In this document: positions 12,730-26,057 of the stretch, piece after piece
Position numbering within the stretch: position 1 is the first letter of the stretch
How the letters are laid out: the number at the start of each line of letters is the position of its first letter
Notes under the pieces: generated by a model
Told to the model about the DNA's origin: nothing
The model's input: only the letters and a program-made list of their open reading frames with translations
The model's database searches: none
Made by a program: the position numbers and the translations under genes
Assembly: GCA_020091685.1 (NCBI GenBank)
Contig: CM034603.1
Coordinates: 18,189,584-18,253,583 of the forward strand
Direction: 5' to 3'
Origin: Lutjanus erythropterus
Taxonomy: Eukaryota; Chordata; Actinopteri; Lutjaniformes; Lutjanidae
Length of the DNA stretch: 64,000 bases

Positions 12730-12900
12730 GCACTGCCTGCCTACCACCAACAGCAGACAGTTAGCAGCTAGCTGGGGAACATAGTGCAGCATTTAGCAGC
12801 TAAAGAACCAGATATTTCCCACAGGAGGTGGTGGAGACCAAAACAGAGCTAAAAGAGAGTGAATATTGGACTTAATTCATTCAAGTTCCCTGAAACACAA
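12730..12900. repeat. dispersed repeat, copy 1 (partner at 26.8 kb)
   Basis: Shared blocks with 26808-26978 in the same order: cactgcctgcc, acagttagc, gaacatag, gcattta, ccagatatttcc, then gagtgaatattgga. It resembles a repeat common in percomorph fish. It has no coding content. Confidence 0.65.
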
Positions 12901-14933
12901 AACCAAATGAATGCTTATCTTGCTCCATGTGTGCTGTTTTCAAACACTCACTCTGTTAAGATGTTCTGTTCAATGTTGCATTTATGGTTTGATTTGCTTC
13001 CCCACATTGGCTCAAAAAGATCAATTAATGAGACTGTTAAAAATAAATCTTTCTGGTAGACAGACTATAAAATGCAGACACTGTTATAAAGTATCTCAAG
13101 TATATCTTTCACTTTTCCGTCCTGCAAAGTCGCTGTGTTGGTAAACTACAGGACTTATATATTGCCTCTACTTTATATTTAATTTTGTTTGTTGCAGATT
13201 TTGAACATAATACTTTCAGCCAAAGCATGTGGTGTTTTTCTTTAATAAATGGTCAAAAACAATTGTTTTAAAATTGCTGGTCCAGGCTTATTTCCAACCC
13301 TTAATGAGTAAACAACCTTATGCAATGCCACAGTAGCGTGATAAGTGCAAAAAAAGCTTCCTCCATTTCCCAATTACCAGCTCGTAGCAAAAGCCCATAT
13401 TTTCAGCACAGACTGTGCTTTTTCCTTCGTTTCCCATTTCTGCTCTGAGGTGCACAGAGTTAGACAGGTGCGTGTTGTCCTCCAAATGTTTGCGCTGCAG
13501 GGGCTGCGTTCGCGTGGGCTCGCTGTGGAGTTAACTGATGTCTGTCCATCGCTGGTTTCCAGGCTCAGGATCCACGCATGCAGGCAGGCAGTCAGGCAGT
13601 CAGGCAAACAAGCAGAGGGGTAGAAGCTGAGCAGAGAGAGGAGGTGAATGGCTGCCCGGCTGAGCCGGCAGGGGAAGGATTATGACAGGAGCATCGTGCC
13701 TGAGCAGCTTGGGCTGAAGGAGCGTGAGAGAGGCCAGCAGCTGGCCCATGGGGCCCACAGATGGAGCCTCTGGATGGGGAGTGGAGAAACCTGGTCAGAT
13801 GGACTTGTGGATGACTCACGAGCCCTCAGCATCCCAAACACCTACTCAGAGTCATAAGGCAGGCCGTGCCCGTCCTTGTGATGCAGCTCGCAGGTCGTGT
13901 TTACTGATGCAGGAAAACAGGACGTGGAAGTCATTACTTCCTCTGAGTGAATCCCTTGACACATTCACATTCACATGATCACATTGGCATACTTGTTTAA
14001 AATGTTTTATTGAGCAAAGGAAAATTATACGTAAAATATAATGCTGTTTAAATCCCCATTTAATATATTTGAAAGAATTCCAAAATTATATTGGACGCAC
14101 AGTGTGAAAATTCTGCTGCAAGGGGTCTCTCTCACATTAAATCAATAATAAAAGACAATGTTGTTTTCTTCCTTGTTAAAAAAAACACCATATCTGATGA
14201 AAATCTCTCTGACATGACTCAGGAAGAAGTCACTGTCATCACTGATATAATATCAAAAGTTTATTCACATTACATTTTGACATATCACTGACTTTCTTCG
14301 TCACTCTCTGACGTATCCAATGTGCTCTGTGTTTTCCTGGAAATTTTAGCAACTAGCAGCTAGCTAGTAACACATTTACACAATTACAGCTTTCTCTGTA
14401 AAATGTACACAACTCAAAATATTTAGCATGTCTGCTATTTTTAGACAGCATATTATAGCTTTAATATGTTCACAAATTTAAAAGATAAGGTGACAGTATC
14501 AAAAATATGCATTAGAAAGGAGAGGAGACAGAAAGAAAGTAGAAAGTAAATAATTGAATAAAAAAATGCGTGTGTATATACTAAATACTTACAAGGTCTC
14601 AAAAAGTCTTACATTTAACTTGTGAAACCTTTCTACACCGCTCCTGCTTCCTTGTCACCTGCCCTCCTCTCACTTGTTAAAATAAAATGAAAAATAAATG
14701 AAACGGTTGTTTCTTACCATGACATAAGTAGCAGGTGTTTTGCTGTGATGAGGCAGTTTGTTGTTAGGCTGTTGTGAGTGTTTTTACTGCTTTAGATTCT
14801 CCAATATCATATTATTATATTACATTATAGTATTAATAATTTCTGAGACGTTGAAAATATCAGAACAAAAATATGCAACGTTAGGGCACGGTACAAAGCT
14901 GTGAAAAAGAGTTGCCATGACGAATGGCATTTA
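12901..14933. other. no gene recognised; CpG-richer island at 13440-13870
   Basis: The 13440-13870 stretch is clearly richer in GC and CpG than its surroundings. It contains short CAGG-rich iterations near 13580 and overlapping open frames on both strands. It could be a regulatory element or a first exon, but no start, splice or domain evidence settles this. Confidence 0.35.
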
Positions 14934-15170
14934 TCACTTGGTGACTGTGTGTTTTACCTTGGAATAATGGAGTTTATGCCGTATTTTAAATTGTATAAGG
15001 CAGCGTCTGGTGTTGTTAGAGCATTTATGTATGTGTCTGAGACTTTCTTCCCACATGTCATCTGGTATTTTAATACCTATGTCTTTTTCCCAGCTGGTCT
15101 TAAAACTTTCAGTCGAGATGGAGAGGTTATTGATAGCAGATCGTCTTGACAGGGTATCACATTGACATAT
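14934..15170 (-). mobile_element. L1-type LINE remnant, C-terminal part of ORF2
   Basis: Read on the minus strand from about 15150 down to a stop at 14934-14936, the sequence gives STESFKTSWEKDIGI, then MWEESLRHIHKCSNNTRRC, then LIQFKIRHKLHYSKVK. The order W-E-K-D, an IHKCS-like block, and QFK with RxHYSK is characteristic of the region after the reverse transcriptase domain in fish L1/Tx1-type ORF2 proteins. No reverse transcriptase or endonuclease core is present. Decayed sequence with frameshifts continues upstream to perhaps 15400. This is a dead, 5'-truncated insertion. Confidence 0.65.
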
Positions 15171-15179
15171 GAATGTAAT

Positions 15180-15985
15180 ATTTTCTATGTTAAAAGTATG
15201 ACGTAGTAGTCACGTCGTGAAGCTATTCTGATGAAACTTTCAGCATTTTCTCCCCACATCAAAATATTTTGATTTCTTTTTTCAATAAAGCTGATAATTT
15301 CATTCTCAGTTGTTGGTCATTAAGTGTATATGCATGAAAAACAGGTAATAATCTTCCTCTGACAGTCTTGAAGTGACTGCCCCATATGTGACAGAATCAC
15401 TGGGAATATTAATACAGGCTGTAGGTGGGTGTGAGTTAACTCAGACAGCGAGGAGTTATTACTGAGGAAGTGAGAAAAGCTTTACAGTAAAGTGGAAATC
15501 TGCGAGATGTTAGATTGATTTTCACGAGTGGTGGTAAGTGGTCATTGCCGTGGTGTTTTTGCACCACACTTCAAGCAGATCACTTATTAAAACCCTGTGA
15601 CCTGTCCTGTGAAAGCTTGTTATGGTCATGTGAGAATAGAGTAACTTTGGAGTTTTTGTTTCTACTCCTAAATGCAGGCTTTTCTTTATCCACTTAGCCA
15701 TTTTTGATATTTCTGTATGTGATAATTAGCCCCTTCTTATATTCATGCCAATTAGGATTGCCCCTGAACATCAGAGATTCACATCATCATTGAGAGACCG
15801 CTCAGTCGAGGTCATGTGTAGAAGGGACCCCTAGATTTATAAGATCTGATAAAGTCTGATGGGATTTGTACATGCTGTTTCTTAATTGTATGTGCCTTCC
15901 CTCAGGCTTTAGGCACATCCAAGGTCTCTTATTGCTCTCCACCATAAAAAAAATATTTATTTGTATGACTTATTTACTTATTTAT
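15180..15985. other. possible further L1 decay, otherwise nothing
   Basis: Minus-strand peptide fragments near 15270-15400 may extend the L1 remnant but are too short to assign. The rest is unassigned. Confidence 0.3.
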
Positions 15986-15989
15986 TTAC

Positions 15990-16209
15990 ATAATTTTGTT
16001 TTTTGATTTGTATATAAGGACTACAACTCGTATTTTGTTATACAACCCTGTGTTAGAAAATTATTAATAAATGAACCTTGTATTATATGACATTTATTCA
16101 ACCATCCATATAATTTTTGTTTTACAAGCCATATGAAGGGACTACAGCTAGCATTTTGTTATACAACCCTCTGCTGTAAAATGATAAATAGATGAACCTT
16201 ATACCTTAT
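15990..16209. repeat. tandem duplication, period about 120 bp
   Basis: Two copies at about 15990-16089 and 16110-16209 share ggactaca, attttgttatacaaccct, aaaatgat/aaaattat and atgaacctt in the same order with moderate divergence. Confidence 0.8.
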
Positions 16210-16210
16210 A

Positions 16211-17460
16211 AAATAACCAAGTAACCGACAACAGCGTGATTTGTCACTTTAGCCGTGAATGTCTTTAATGGTAGGGTGCACTGACTTCTGTTATTATAAA
16301 TGTTCTCTTTCTTTTGTTTTGTTGCCTTATAGCCTACAACTGCTTACATTTGTCTTTTTGTGTAGTCTAGGAAGCAATCCAACCAAACTGAAACAAAAAA
16401 TAGGGCAAAAACACATTTCCATTGAGAATACATTTCATTCCACCACCAGGGACCAGCAGCTGTAAATATCTGAACGGTTTCATGAGCTTGGTGTGGGATA
16501 AATCAATTTTGCATCTTATCAACCTGTAATAGAGTGAAATCTGTTTATATAATGACTTCATTGACCGTATGAAGTAGACTACAGTGGGGATGAAACAAAA
16601 AAAAAATCACTTAATACATTAACAAGAAAGCAATATTCTCATTTTATAATCTTAATCTTCTTCTTTTCTCTTCAAAAAATTGAAAATATGCTAATGTTTC
16701 ACATGGTGCTAAGACGGCCATTGGGCTTTGCATTAAAATACTAACATTAATCTCCTTAGATAATCCTCCCACTCTGCATCTGTATCTGGTTCAGTTCAGG
16801 TTTCCTGTGTATGCACTCCAACTTTAAGAACATTACGGCCCCTGTCTGCAGCGTTAGCTCCATTAGCACCCGACACATCTCGCGGGTCACGCAAGCGAAG
16901 ACGCTTCATCCAGAAATAAACCCCGGCCCTGACACACAGACCTCACTCTTGTCTCGTAATGTTTGTGTTTTGCTACCCATTGTGCCTTCTGTCACATGAT
17001 TCTGCCAGTCAAACAGAGGAGAGGAGACATCAAATCCTTTATAGACACATCATGCATATTTGAAGATGGAGCATTTGGACCATAAATAGCACTGTGGCTA
17101 AATAATTTACGAAGCATTTGCTGAAAATATATGAATAAGGCTGTGCATTCGGCAGCATAGTGGGCCAGATGTCTCCTGTGTGGGATCTGCTGCATGTACT
17201 GAATTTAGAGGTGAAGTGCAAGCATGTCTCCGTCTAAAAACACGGCAGGTCTGCGATTATACTGAGGCAATTGGGAATGTTAAATGGACAATAATGTGTT
17301 TACAAAGTTCTGATTTCTTTGAAATGATTCAAGAAATACAGTACATGGCCCTTTAAGAAATGTGGACAAAAGTGTCGACGTGATATAAACTTTGTTTGAT
17401 CATGAAGCCTGATGTTACTCTAAAGTTATGTGGCTGCAGACAGGAGAAAATACTGTTAAT
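16211..17460. other. no gene recognised
   Basis: AT-rich apart from a CpG-richer stretch at 16840-16950. Only short frames occur. Confidence 0.45.
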
Positions 17461-17598
17461 ATCTCAAAATAATGAGTTAGTTTTTCAAAAACAATGACTG
17501 AGTATCTGAATATAATGACTTAAAATCTAAAAATAATGACCTTATCTTAAAATAATGCCCACCTTCTCAAAATAATGAGTTAGTTTTTTTTTTTTTTT
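17461..17598. repeat. degenerate array, period about 21 bp, with poly-T
   Basis: About six units built on aaaataatgagttag with tct spacers (17466, then about every 20-22 bp to 17584), followed by a run of 15 T. Similar TCTCAAAATAATGA arrays occur in fish repeats. Confidence 0.75.
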
Positions 17599-17600
17599 AC

Positions 17601-19976
17601 TTTAATAGCCGTGTATGAGAATTTGAGGATATCACATTTTAATAACAGTGATAATATTGCCATAATGCTGTTCTACTCACTGGTTGACAACATCATCTAC
17701 AATGCCCTAATACACACAGAGATAAAGCAAAGTGTCCCTATTCAAATATTCAGTCAGAGTAATTAGTTTATGTTTAATAATTTGTGAGAAAAACGTGCAA
17801 AATAAATGGAACAGTCTCTGCTGAATATTTGAATCATCAGCTGAAAATAAACCTCTCCCACCAGCTAAGATATGAGGATTAAATTCATATTAGAAAACAC
17901 TGTACATTGTTTTGATTAAAGCTGACAGATTTACGCCTGGGAGCTGGCCAATAACGCTGCAATAACCTCACTAGCCTACTAACCAGTGTTCAGGGTTTCA
18001 GCCAATTCTGCCTGACTTATCTCGTCTTAATTTAGTCACCAAACGATGGTTTAAATAATCATCTCATTCATTAAATATGAGGCCTTTGTTGTCTGATGTA
18101 GCAGCTGATGTTTTCCTCAAAGCTTGATATCATTCTTCATAAAGGTGTTTGTAAACTCTTGTGCTGCTCAAATGTGATTTAAAGCAGCTGCTACATAAAA
18201 ATCCAGTGATCATATTGTTTATTGTTGCAGATAATAACCAAAGTGAAGAAGTGAGAAGTGGTAATAATTTTTGATAATCCATTCAATAGGAAAATATTGG
18301 CACCCAATAACCATGGTAATGCTTGGAATAAATATATTCTTTCTGCATGTTTGCCCCACATTGGGGTAACATTAGCTGACATGAGTTTCTGGAACATCTG
18401 TTTTGACATTTTTGTTGAAGACCTCAAAGATTTAAGGATTGCTGAACACCTTGGTGGAGGAAACGATGTGACCCATCTTGAAAATTGTATAAGAGGCCAA
18501 TGTATAGGATTTCCCGTTACAAGTGGATAGGAGAACCTACAATGACAATGGCAGAGGAAAGTTCTTCTTCTTCTCTTGTTATATTTCCAGCAGATTAGAC
18601 AGTTCACAGTGGGTGGAAAAAAAAGTTATATTCTGATTAAATGCTTTGAGGTATGTAAATGCACATCTAATCAGACATTTAGTATCCATGAAATGGACTT
18701 AAGTTGGAATCTCTAATGATTTCAATCAGGTTGCAGAAATATTGGCCATGTAAAAGGATTCTGAATAACTTATTTCACTGGTGCTGCTGACCATCAGCCA
18801 ACATTATGCAGAGGCATCCCCTCTAAACGCTAAACAACTTTCTCAAGAGCACAAGGGAACTCGGAAGAAGAAAAAGGCGCCACTTCTTCACTTTTCTTTC
18901 CGAGACTTTTGCTAAGCGGTTCAGGAACTCAAACTGGCAACCTGCTCAGATTACCTTCCACTCCTCTGCTGCTGCCAGCCTCGTGTGCTGTGGGCCTTTT
19001 AATATTCCCACCTCTCTGAAATCCTGAGGTAGATAAGCTGCACGTTCGCGGTGAGAATCAGAGCGCTGTAATAGAAGGAACGCTTTTATAGCTGTGTGTG
19101 TTTCTGCACAAAGGGGCCAGATGAGGTCCACGTCTGTTTCTCATACATGGGAAAAAATAGGTCCAACAGTGAAATGATTTTTTTTTTTACTGCGAATGTG
19201 CTGCTGCTGAGAATGGGAATATAACCCATGGTGTACCCTCACCATTCAATTTCTCCATGTCTCTTTCACTCCTTGTCTACCACACACGCATACATATTGC
19301 ATCCACGCACACAGACGTAATCAAAAGGTACACACCAACACGCAAGCACAGATGCACACGTACACACATGCACATATGGAATCAGCTGACGGTACTGAAT
19401 AATTGAGGGGTTGCAATAAAACGAATGGTGCCCATTAGAGTAAGAGATGGTTGTGGAAATGCAGAGAAAGCTTGTGGATTGCCTGCAGGTGAGAGTTAAC
19501 ACGGGAATCATCATATATGGATGTTGAGGGAGGGGTGGACTCCTGTGACAGCTGGATTCATGATTGTCTTTTTTCTTCTTCTCTATCTTTTTCTCCTCGC
19601 TTGTCTCTTTAGCGAACACACGCACTCAGCAGAGTTCAGTGCACAGTGAGCAAGTCAAATGAACTGGAACAAATTTAACTTGAGGGCCTTTTCGCTGCAT
19701 CAGAGATCAAGATGTTATAAAATATGAATATACAAATATTGAATTAATATGTAACAAAAAAAAATGACTCAGGGAATGTAGTTTGCTGCTCTGCGCAGTA
19801 TGTCGTGGTGGAAAGAAGAGAGGATTTATGCAACCAAACAGTGTTTACAAGGAGACTTGACTGGAGCAGGTCCCTGGCCCTGAATGAAAACAAACAGGAC
19901 TCAGGTCAATATATTCCACATGTGTACTTTATCACACTAAATTACCCTACCCACTATAGCAATAACTTGTGACAGG
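17601..19976. other. no gene recognised; unassigned overlapping frames at 18191-18607
   Basis: Plus-strand (90 codons, 18258-18530) and minus-strand (138 codons, 18191-18607) frames overlap. Neither resembles a known family. The rest is AT-rich. Confidence 0.35.
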
Positions 19977-20072
19977 TAGTGAGTCCCTGGGACCCACAGG
20001 TGGCCATCTGGGTTTACACTTTTGGTGGGTCCCCAGTAAAATGTGTGTTTTTTGACAAATTGTAGTGTAGTG
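19977..20072. repeat. dispersed repeat, copy 1 (partner at 34.5 kb)
   Basis: agtgagtccctgggacccac, aggtgg, gtgggtcccca, taaaatgtgtgtttttt and tgtagtgt match 34520-34600 in order. The 34.5 kb copy lacks about 15 bp in the middle. Confidence 0.75.
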
Positions 20073-23000
20073 TATGTTCCAAACCTTGGGAGTGTTTACC
20101 CCATTGGTGTGGTTCGTGTAAATGCTGGACTTTAAATCTGATGTGGACCAAACAAGCACAGTGTGGTGTGAGACTGCTGTCAAGTGAAATCTGGAGCAGT
20201 CCATTTCTGGTTTGAACACTGCTCAAACCAATCACAGAAGCATTGTATGTGTAATTTTATTGGTTAAAAAACATTTTCTCTTCCTGTTTTGCTGACTGAA
20301 CTAGTACCTTGTTTGCTGCCAAAGTACTGACAGGCAGAGAACAAACCTGAATTCACGGCAAAGTGACAAATGCCTGCATTATTATATGATTTAATACCTG
20401 CTGTCTTATGAGATGTTCATGTACCCGGTCCTCAATAGTCTGTTGATATGCACTCCAGATATCAGCATGAACAGAACCTGACGGTGCTCTACGATGTACA
20501 ATATTTAGGTAGAAATTGGGCCGCTTGTTGTATTTTTAGACTGTATGATCAATAATCAAGCAACATTTCCTCCACATGACTGGTGTTTACGATTCTTGGA
20601 CCATTCGAGTTTTGTCTTTTCAAATGCAAACCCGACTTTAGGTATGAACCCACCCTTAAACTCATAATTGATGTTTTATGGTTATAATTATGGTTATATT
20701 AATGTATAATGAAAATGTAGATATCTGAATATTAAACTAATAAATAATTTAAACTAAATTTAAACAATTAAACAAATCTGAAAGCTTTATTTACAAAACA
20801 GTGTTGCATCATCATAACATAAAATGAAGTGAATGCAGTATTGATCAAAGTTGATCATTCTTGACAGTATTTCGTACTTCACCATTTCAAATCCACTTCA
20901 TTCTCCACATTATTTTTAGCATTAACTCACAAACTCTTTTCCCTTCAGTCCGCTCCCTTCAGGGATTCGAAAGGGTGATTATTGATGCACATAACCACTG
21001 TGAAACAATCAGGAAATAATGTTTCCTTCTCACCACCAGCGCTCCCTCACCTCATTCAGTGTCAACTATGCACAACCACGGCTGCGCGCTCTCTCGTCCA
21101 CGCAAACAAATGAACACAAACCAAAGGAAGCTTTTTGGTGTCGCTATCTTGCAGCATATGTTGCAAGCCAGACCCAGACGTAGAAAATAGATAAACAAAA
21201 TAAACAAAGTGAGTTGCCAAAAAATCACAACTTGTGTTTTGTAATTTTACACTGGCAGTTCTGTTTTCTCAGCAGCAGCTAAACCGCATGTGAAGGAGGC
21301 TTGTTGTTAATAATACAGTCTATCAAAATGATCAAAATCTGTCTACTGCTGTTAATTCTTGACCTCCTAATAGCAAATTAAGTCGTCGGCGCTCACAAAT
21401 AGGTTTGTAACACTTAAATGTTTCACAGCAGCAGAAGGAAGCAGTTGTGTTTCAGCCCGAGGCTTTCCGCTGTGTTTATGAGACATTTGTGGGTGTGACC
21501 GTCATTAAACAGCTTCATAAAAGGTGGTAGCCCTTTTCTGTAAAATTGTCAGTGATGACAATGCTATTTGCAGTTAGCTAATGACACCAAAAATGTTAAT
21601 GTTAGAAAAGAGTCAGCACTCACTGCTACCCGTTAGAAATTTCATTCTGAGCACTCTGAAGTGAAGGCAACTATGTCAACTCAGTCAGAGGACACGGATT
21701 TGAAGGATTTTCAGAGAGAAAATCTGCTTGAAACTAGAGAAATGTGAACTATTGAAAAATGAGGGGGGCATGTCCTCCCTATCCCAAGAGGAAACTACAC
21801 CTTTGAGTTTAACAAAGCTTGATAAATGAGGACAGAAATCGAGGACCTACTTTGTGTCTTATGAAAGTCAAATGGAGGAGCTATGTTGTTGAGCAGGTTT
21901 ATTTTGGTTTGTGTGGACAAACAAGAAAAAGACGGAGCCATGCATAGAAGAAGAAGAGCTGCAGAGGCATGAAACAAAGCAGGGATAAAACGATTACTGT
22001 TTTCATGATAAACCACAGTAAAATTCTGTTCGATCAGTATTAGCGTTTTTTATTTTAATTGTCATTAAACCAGCGTTTCATTACTACACTTTGAAAAGCT
22101 CATGATAAATACTATCCAGCACCAACCAAAGTTAGCAATGTGTGTTTGCTTTGCATTAGTGAAAACACTTGACATTGCAAAGGACATTATGTCATTTCAA
22201 ATCACTGAGAGGTTTTCGATATAAAACTCTGTGAAATGATTGCATTGTGCGTATCAGTACTTTCTGAACATTATACCATGAACAACAATATCATAATAAT
22301 GATAACCATGATCATTTGGTCACCATGAATGTGAAATGGATTTCAAACGAAGCTGAACGGCACCTTTCGCCTCAGCCTTCCAGTGAGTTCAACAACTGCA
22401 TTTGTTACCATTTATCACTGCAGCTCAGTGGTGTTTTTAAAGCCTGTGTATGTTCACAACACCAACATCAGGAAAGTAAAATTTGGATCTGTATGTCCAA
22501 TATCCTGCAACACACTGTATTAGCCAACCAAACAAGTGCACGCTCCCAGTAGATTAGCTTGTGAAATGAATTCTCATGTGTATCTTGGGCTTGTCTGAAC
22601 ATAAAATAAAATGACTGCTGCCATGATAACTTTGCAGATTGGTGTAATCCTGTTTTTGTAGTATTACAAACTGCTGTAAAGTGTTTTGGCATCTGATAGT
22701 CCTGAATATATCACTTAAATTGGACTTCTTAGATTGTATTTCGTCTCCTAACTGGTGCCTAAATATTAACATGCTGCTGTTGGTCGGGGATTACTCGTAG
22801 CCTGTGTGTAGCAGCTCATTGGCCAGCTTTATCTTTGCTCAGCCTCAGAGTGATACTCAATATTACAGGAACATTATACTGTACATCATAGCTGTTATAT
22901 GGTTATTATATCTCCAATACACTGGAGTAATGTGCTACATAACCTCGCCTGTATACACAGAGATGAGTGAGCATAACCTGCATGTATTTGAATTCAATTC

Positions 23001-23215
23001 TAATGGAGAGCCATGTGAGATTAGAAGAGGCCCAGAAGTAATCTTGAAGTTGATTTTTACACTAATTATTTCCCCATACAGGCTGAGGGGGAGATGCAAG
23101 GCGAGCGCTCAAAGATTAATCCCACTAGATCTTATCTATTCTAACAGATGAATGAACATCTTTGTTTGTTTTCTTTTAATAGTAACTTTTTCTTTTAATA
23201 ATAATTTTAATTATT
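20073..23215. other. no gene recognised
   Basis: About 3.1 kb of AT-rich DNA. The block at 22960-23150 is relatively balanced in composition and could be conserved noncoding DNA, but nothing in it is diagnostic. Confidence 0.45.
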
Positions 23216-23475
23216 TACAAACTCCATTTCCAAAAAAGTTGGGATGCTGTAAAATGTAAAAGAAAAAAAAAAGAACCCATGTTTGTTAACAACGTAGCCT
23301 TTTGAGGATGTGTATATTTACAAGAAAAAATAAAGTTAATCAGTTCAATCATAAAATATTTTGTCTTTTTACTGTATTCAATTGAATATAGGTTGAAAAG
23401 GATTTGCAAATGATTCCATTCTGTTTTTATATATTTTTACACAGCATCCCAACTATTTTGGGGTTGGGGTTTGTA
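23216..23475. mobile_element. TA-flanked mariner-like MITE
   Basis: The left end tacaaactccatttcc, aaaaaagttgggatgctgt is matched inverted at the right by acagcatcccaactattttg and ggggtttgta. That gives roughly 30-bp imperfect terminal repeats bounded by TA, over 260 bp. The interior contains ttcaattgaatataggttga and ggatttgcaaatgatt, as in a very common fish MITE that I know by pattern. It has no coding capacity. TA target use fits the Tc1/mariner superfamily. Confidence 0.8.
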
Positions 23476-24651
23476 TAAAGAGGAATGCAAAGAAGTGCTG
23501 CAACATATTAATATATTTATTATAAAACTCCAGATTGTCATAAATAGAATTTGGTAACTAAAGGAAGTTATTTCACAAGCTTTATTGTGATTTATTGTCT
23601 CCTCGTCTCCCAGAAATAACTCCTGTCTGACTTTCAGGTTATACTTCATGATGCAGTTGCAGAGCTGTGAACTAAGATCCACAATGGCAGTGTAAGATAC
23701 CTTTTATTTTATCTTTACAAGCTCTCTTCCTTTCATCGTGGCTGCCATGACAATAGGGTGCCAGGTTGCGATGCTCTGCTATTTATAAGCAGCCGTATCT
23801 CTGAATAAGTAATAGAACTAGAATAGGACTGCAGTGTGGGTCACCTTTGTGTGGTGAGGATTAATTTAGCTTGGAGTTTTGAGTTGCATTGACCCCTTTC
23901 ACTTTCAAGAACCATCCAGACACCAGAGAAATCCCACAGATTCAATAATGGTGTCTCTAGCAGCCAATAAAAGATGACAGCAGGAACAAAATCTGTTATG
24001 AAATATGTTCAAACAAGCAGTACAACTGTATCAAGTATATAAAATCAGTCAGTCTATATAATGACTGGTGTGCAATATTCATGTTTTTTGTATTAAGGCA
24101 GCCGGGATAGTTATTACTTGTGAACCACAATTCACTACAGTTTGATAATGTGTTTCACTACAGCAAACAGCAAACTGAACACCAGTATACACCAAGGAGG
24201 TGAAGAAGAATAGACAGTGAACAAATGTTTCATAGAGGAGACGAGTGTACTCTTTCCAAAACACCCTAAAAATCAATATTCTGGTATCCCTAGGTGAATT
24301 TAAATCCATGATTGATATTGCCTCTGTTTGTGCCTGTTTTATATGAATTGTTTTAGTGTTTTGTACTGATTTTTAACAGCACTCATTAGCTTGTTTTAAT
24401 TTCCTTCTTTTAAACTTGGATATTTTATTATTTTTCTTTCTTTCTTTTCTTTTCTCAGTTTAAACATCCTCCTAATGCTTGTCGTGAGTGTTCGGAAATC
24501 GAGTGTTCGAAATTACAGGTGTACTTCGAGCACCAGACACTTTCAGTGCGTTTGAGCCTTAAAATGGTGCATGATAAAAATGTCAAGATAAGCAACACTG
24601 ACAAAGCCTTATTGTATTAATCTTGTGATTTGAAACTTTTTGACTATTAAG
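23476..24651. other. no gene recognised
   Basis: AT-rich with a TTTC-rich run near 24430-24460. Only short frames occur. Confidence 0.5.
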
Positions 24652-24800
24652 TTAGAAATGTAACAATACATTCAAACTCACGATTTGATACAATTTCTGA
24701 TACTGGTTTCACGATATGAATGAGCTTGCAAACAAATTATGACTGAAAAATATTCCTGCAATTATTTCTCAGACAAAAAACATAACATGTCTGAGGAAGG
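24652..24800. mobile_element. decayed hAT-like repeat fragment
   Basis: aaatgtaacaatacattcaa, actcacgatttgataca and tttcacgatatg occur in the order seen in a common teleost hAT-type repeat with GTAACGATACA near its end. No inverted end was found, so this is a fragment only. Confidence 0.4.
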
Positions 24801-25939
24801 GTGTAGCTGCAAAACACAAACTTTTTAAAAAATATATCTATTTAAATATATAAAAACTACAACATATATTTTCCCATATCTTTAACAAATTAAAGACAAT
24901 CCCTTTTAATTTATTTTTTATTTCTGAGGTAGAGGAAACTGTGCAAAACAACCCAACCGATTTCAGCCGTCACACATTTGTATGGATTTTCATATATGCT
25001 GATGGTGGTGAAATGCTCGTAAGTTATTAACAAATATCTGATGAAGCTGACAGATATAAATGCTGCTGGTTGGAAAGGACAAAGTAAGAAAAGTAAGCAA
25101 TGAGATCTGAGGTGTAACAGCATAGATAAATATGGCCTCACTATCTGGCAAGCATTGCTGCACTTTTTATTTAATATGTTTTAACAGCTTATTAATGATT
25201 TATTTAGCTTTTACAACCTAATTAATAACTTAATTATAAACCATTTGCAAATAATTTATCAGGGTATTCTCATTGTAAAGTGGTACTGTTTGTTTATATA
25301 GCTTAAATAAACTGAGTGATTAAAATACCACATATCAAATACACAATACACACAAGTAATAATTAATAAGTGTTAGTCGTGTTGTAGTGGGGGAAATTAA
25401 TACTGGTAAAGGTAACTCACCACACACACCGTTGTTCATGCCCACACACTAATATACGGTGACTCAGGAGGGACATTTTCACTGCTGGCTATATTTGTTC
25501 TCATTTCATCAAGTTCTTCAAGATTCCAATTAAAATCAGCTGAAGATATTTCAGTCAAGGTAATTCGGTGAAATGTAGATTTGTGACACTCAGGTTGACC
25601 TTTTGAGTAAAAGCCTTTCACAGCACCTCTGTCTCCCGCGTTACAAACGTCTCGTGTTATTCAAAGGTTGACTGATTTCTCATGCGCTCTCCACTCTGTC
25701 TGATCGTTAGCATGATATCAAACACTCTGCGGGGTTGCCTGAGCGAGGGAGGGGTGAGAGGAGGGTTATTTCACGAAGGCTTCGCTCTTACAAATGGATA
25801 CACGCAACACACAGGCAGACTAAAGAACGCTTCCATTGTTGGCCCAAACAAAGCACACCCAGGAATTAGAAAGTTAATTTCTGTTTTCCAGTTTTCTTCT
25901 GTTTGTTTGTTATCATTTGAATGAGACTAGAAAGCATAA
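24801..25939. other. no gene recognised
   Basis: AT-rich. At 25630-25800 there is a short CpG-richer patch without any recognisable frame. Confidence 0.45.
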
Positions 25940-26022
25940 CTCCTAATATTTTTGTATTTTATTGTATTTTATCTGCACAAGCACATTGTAACTATGTAAA
26001 GAAATGCGCTATAACAATACAG

Positions 26023-26057
<35 letters not shown>
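25940..26057 (+). mobile_element. L2/V-SINE-type 3' tail with (ATT)n
   Basis: Sequence near 25975-26020 reads gcacattgtaactatg, then aatgcgctataacaatacag, then an ATT array at 26023-26057. This resembles the conserved tail of fish L2-related LINEs and the SINEs that use it (CACTTTGTAACT, then GCTATATAAATAAAG, then a short tandem tail). The body upstream is not recognisable. Confidence 0.55.

Noticed and set aside
18191-18607. Overlapping 138- and 90-codon frames on opposite strands
   Set aside because: No family resemblance and no promoter or splice context. Kept only as an unassigned note.
22804-23151. 115-codon frame with a hydrophobic stretch
   Set aside because: The hydrophobic part comes from AT-rich sequence, and there is no recognisable protein.
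26023-26057. ATT array as a possible CRISPR-like or structured array
   Set aside because: It is a simple microsatellite forming the tail of a LINE/SINE-type repeat.
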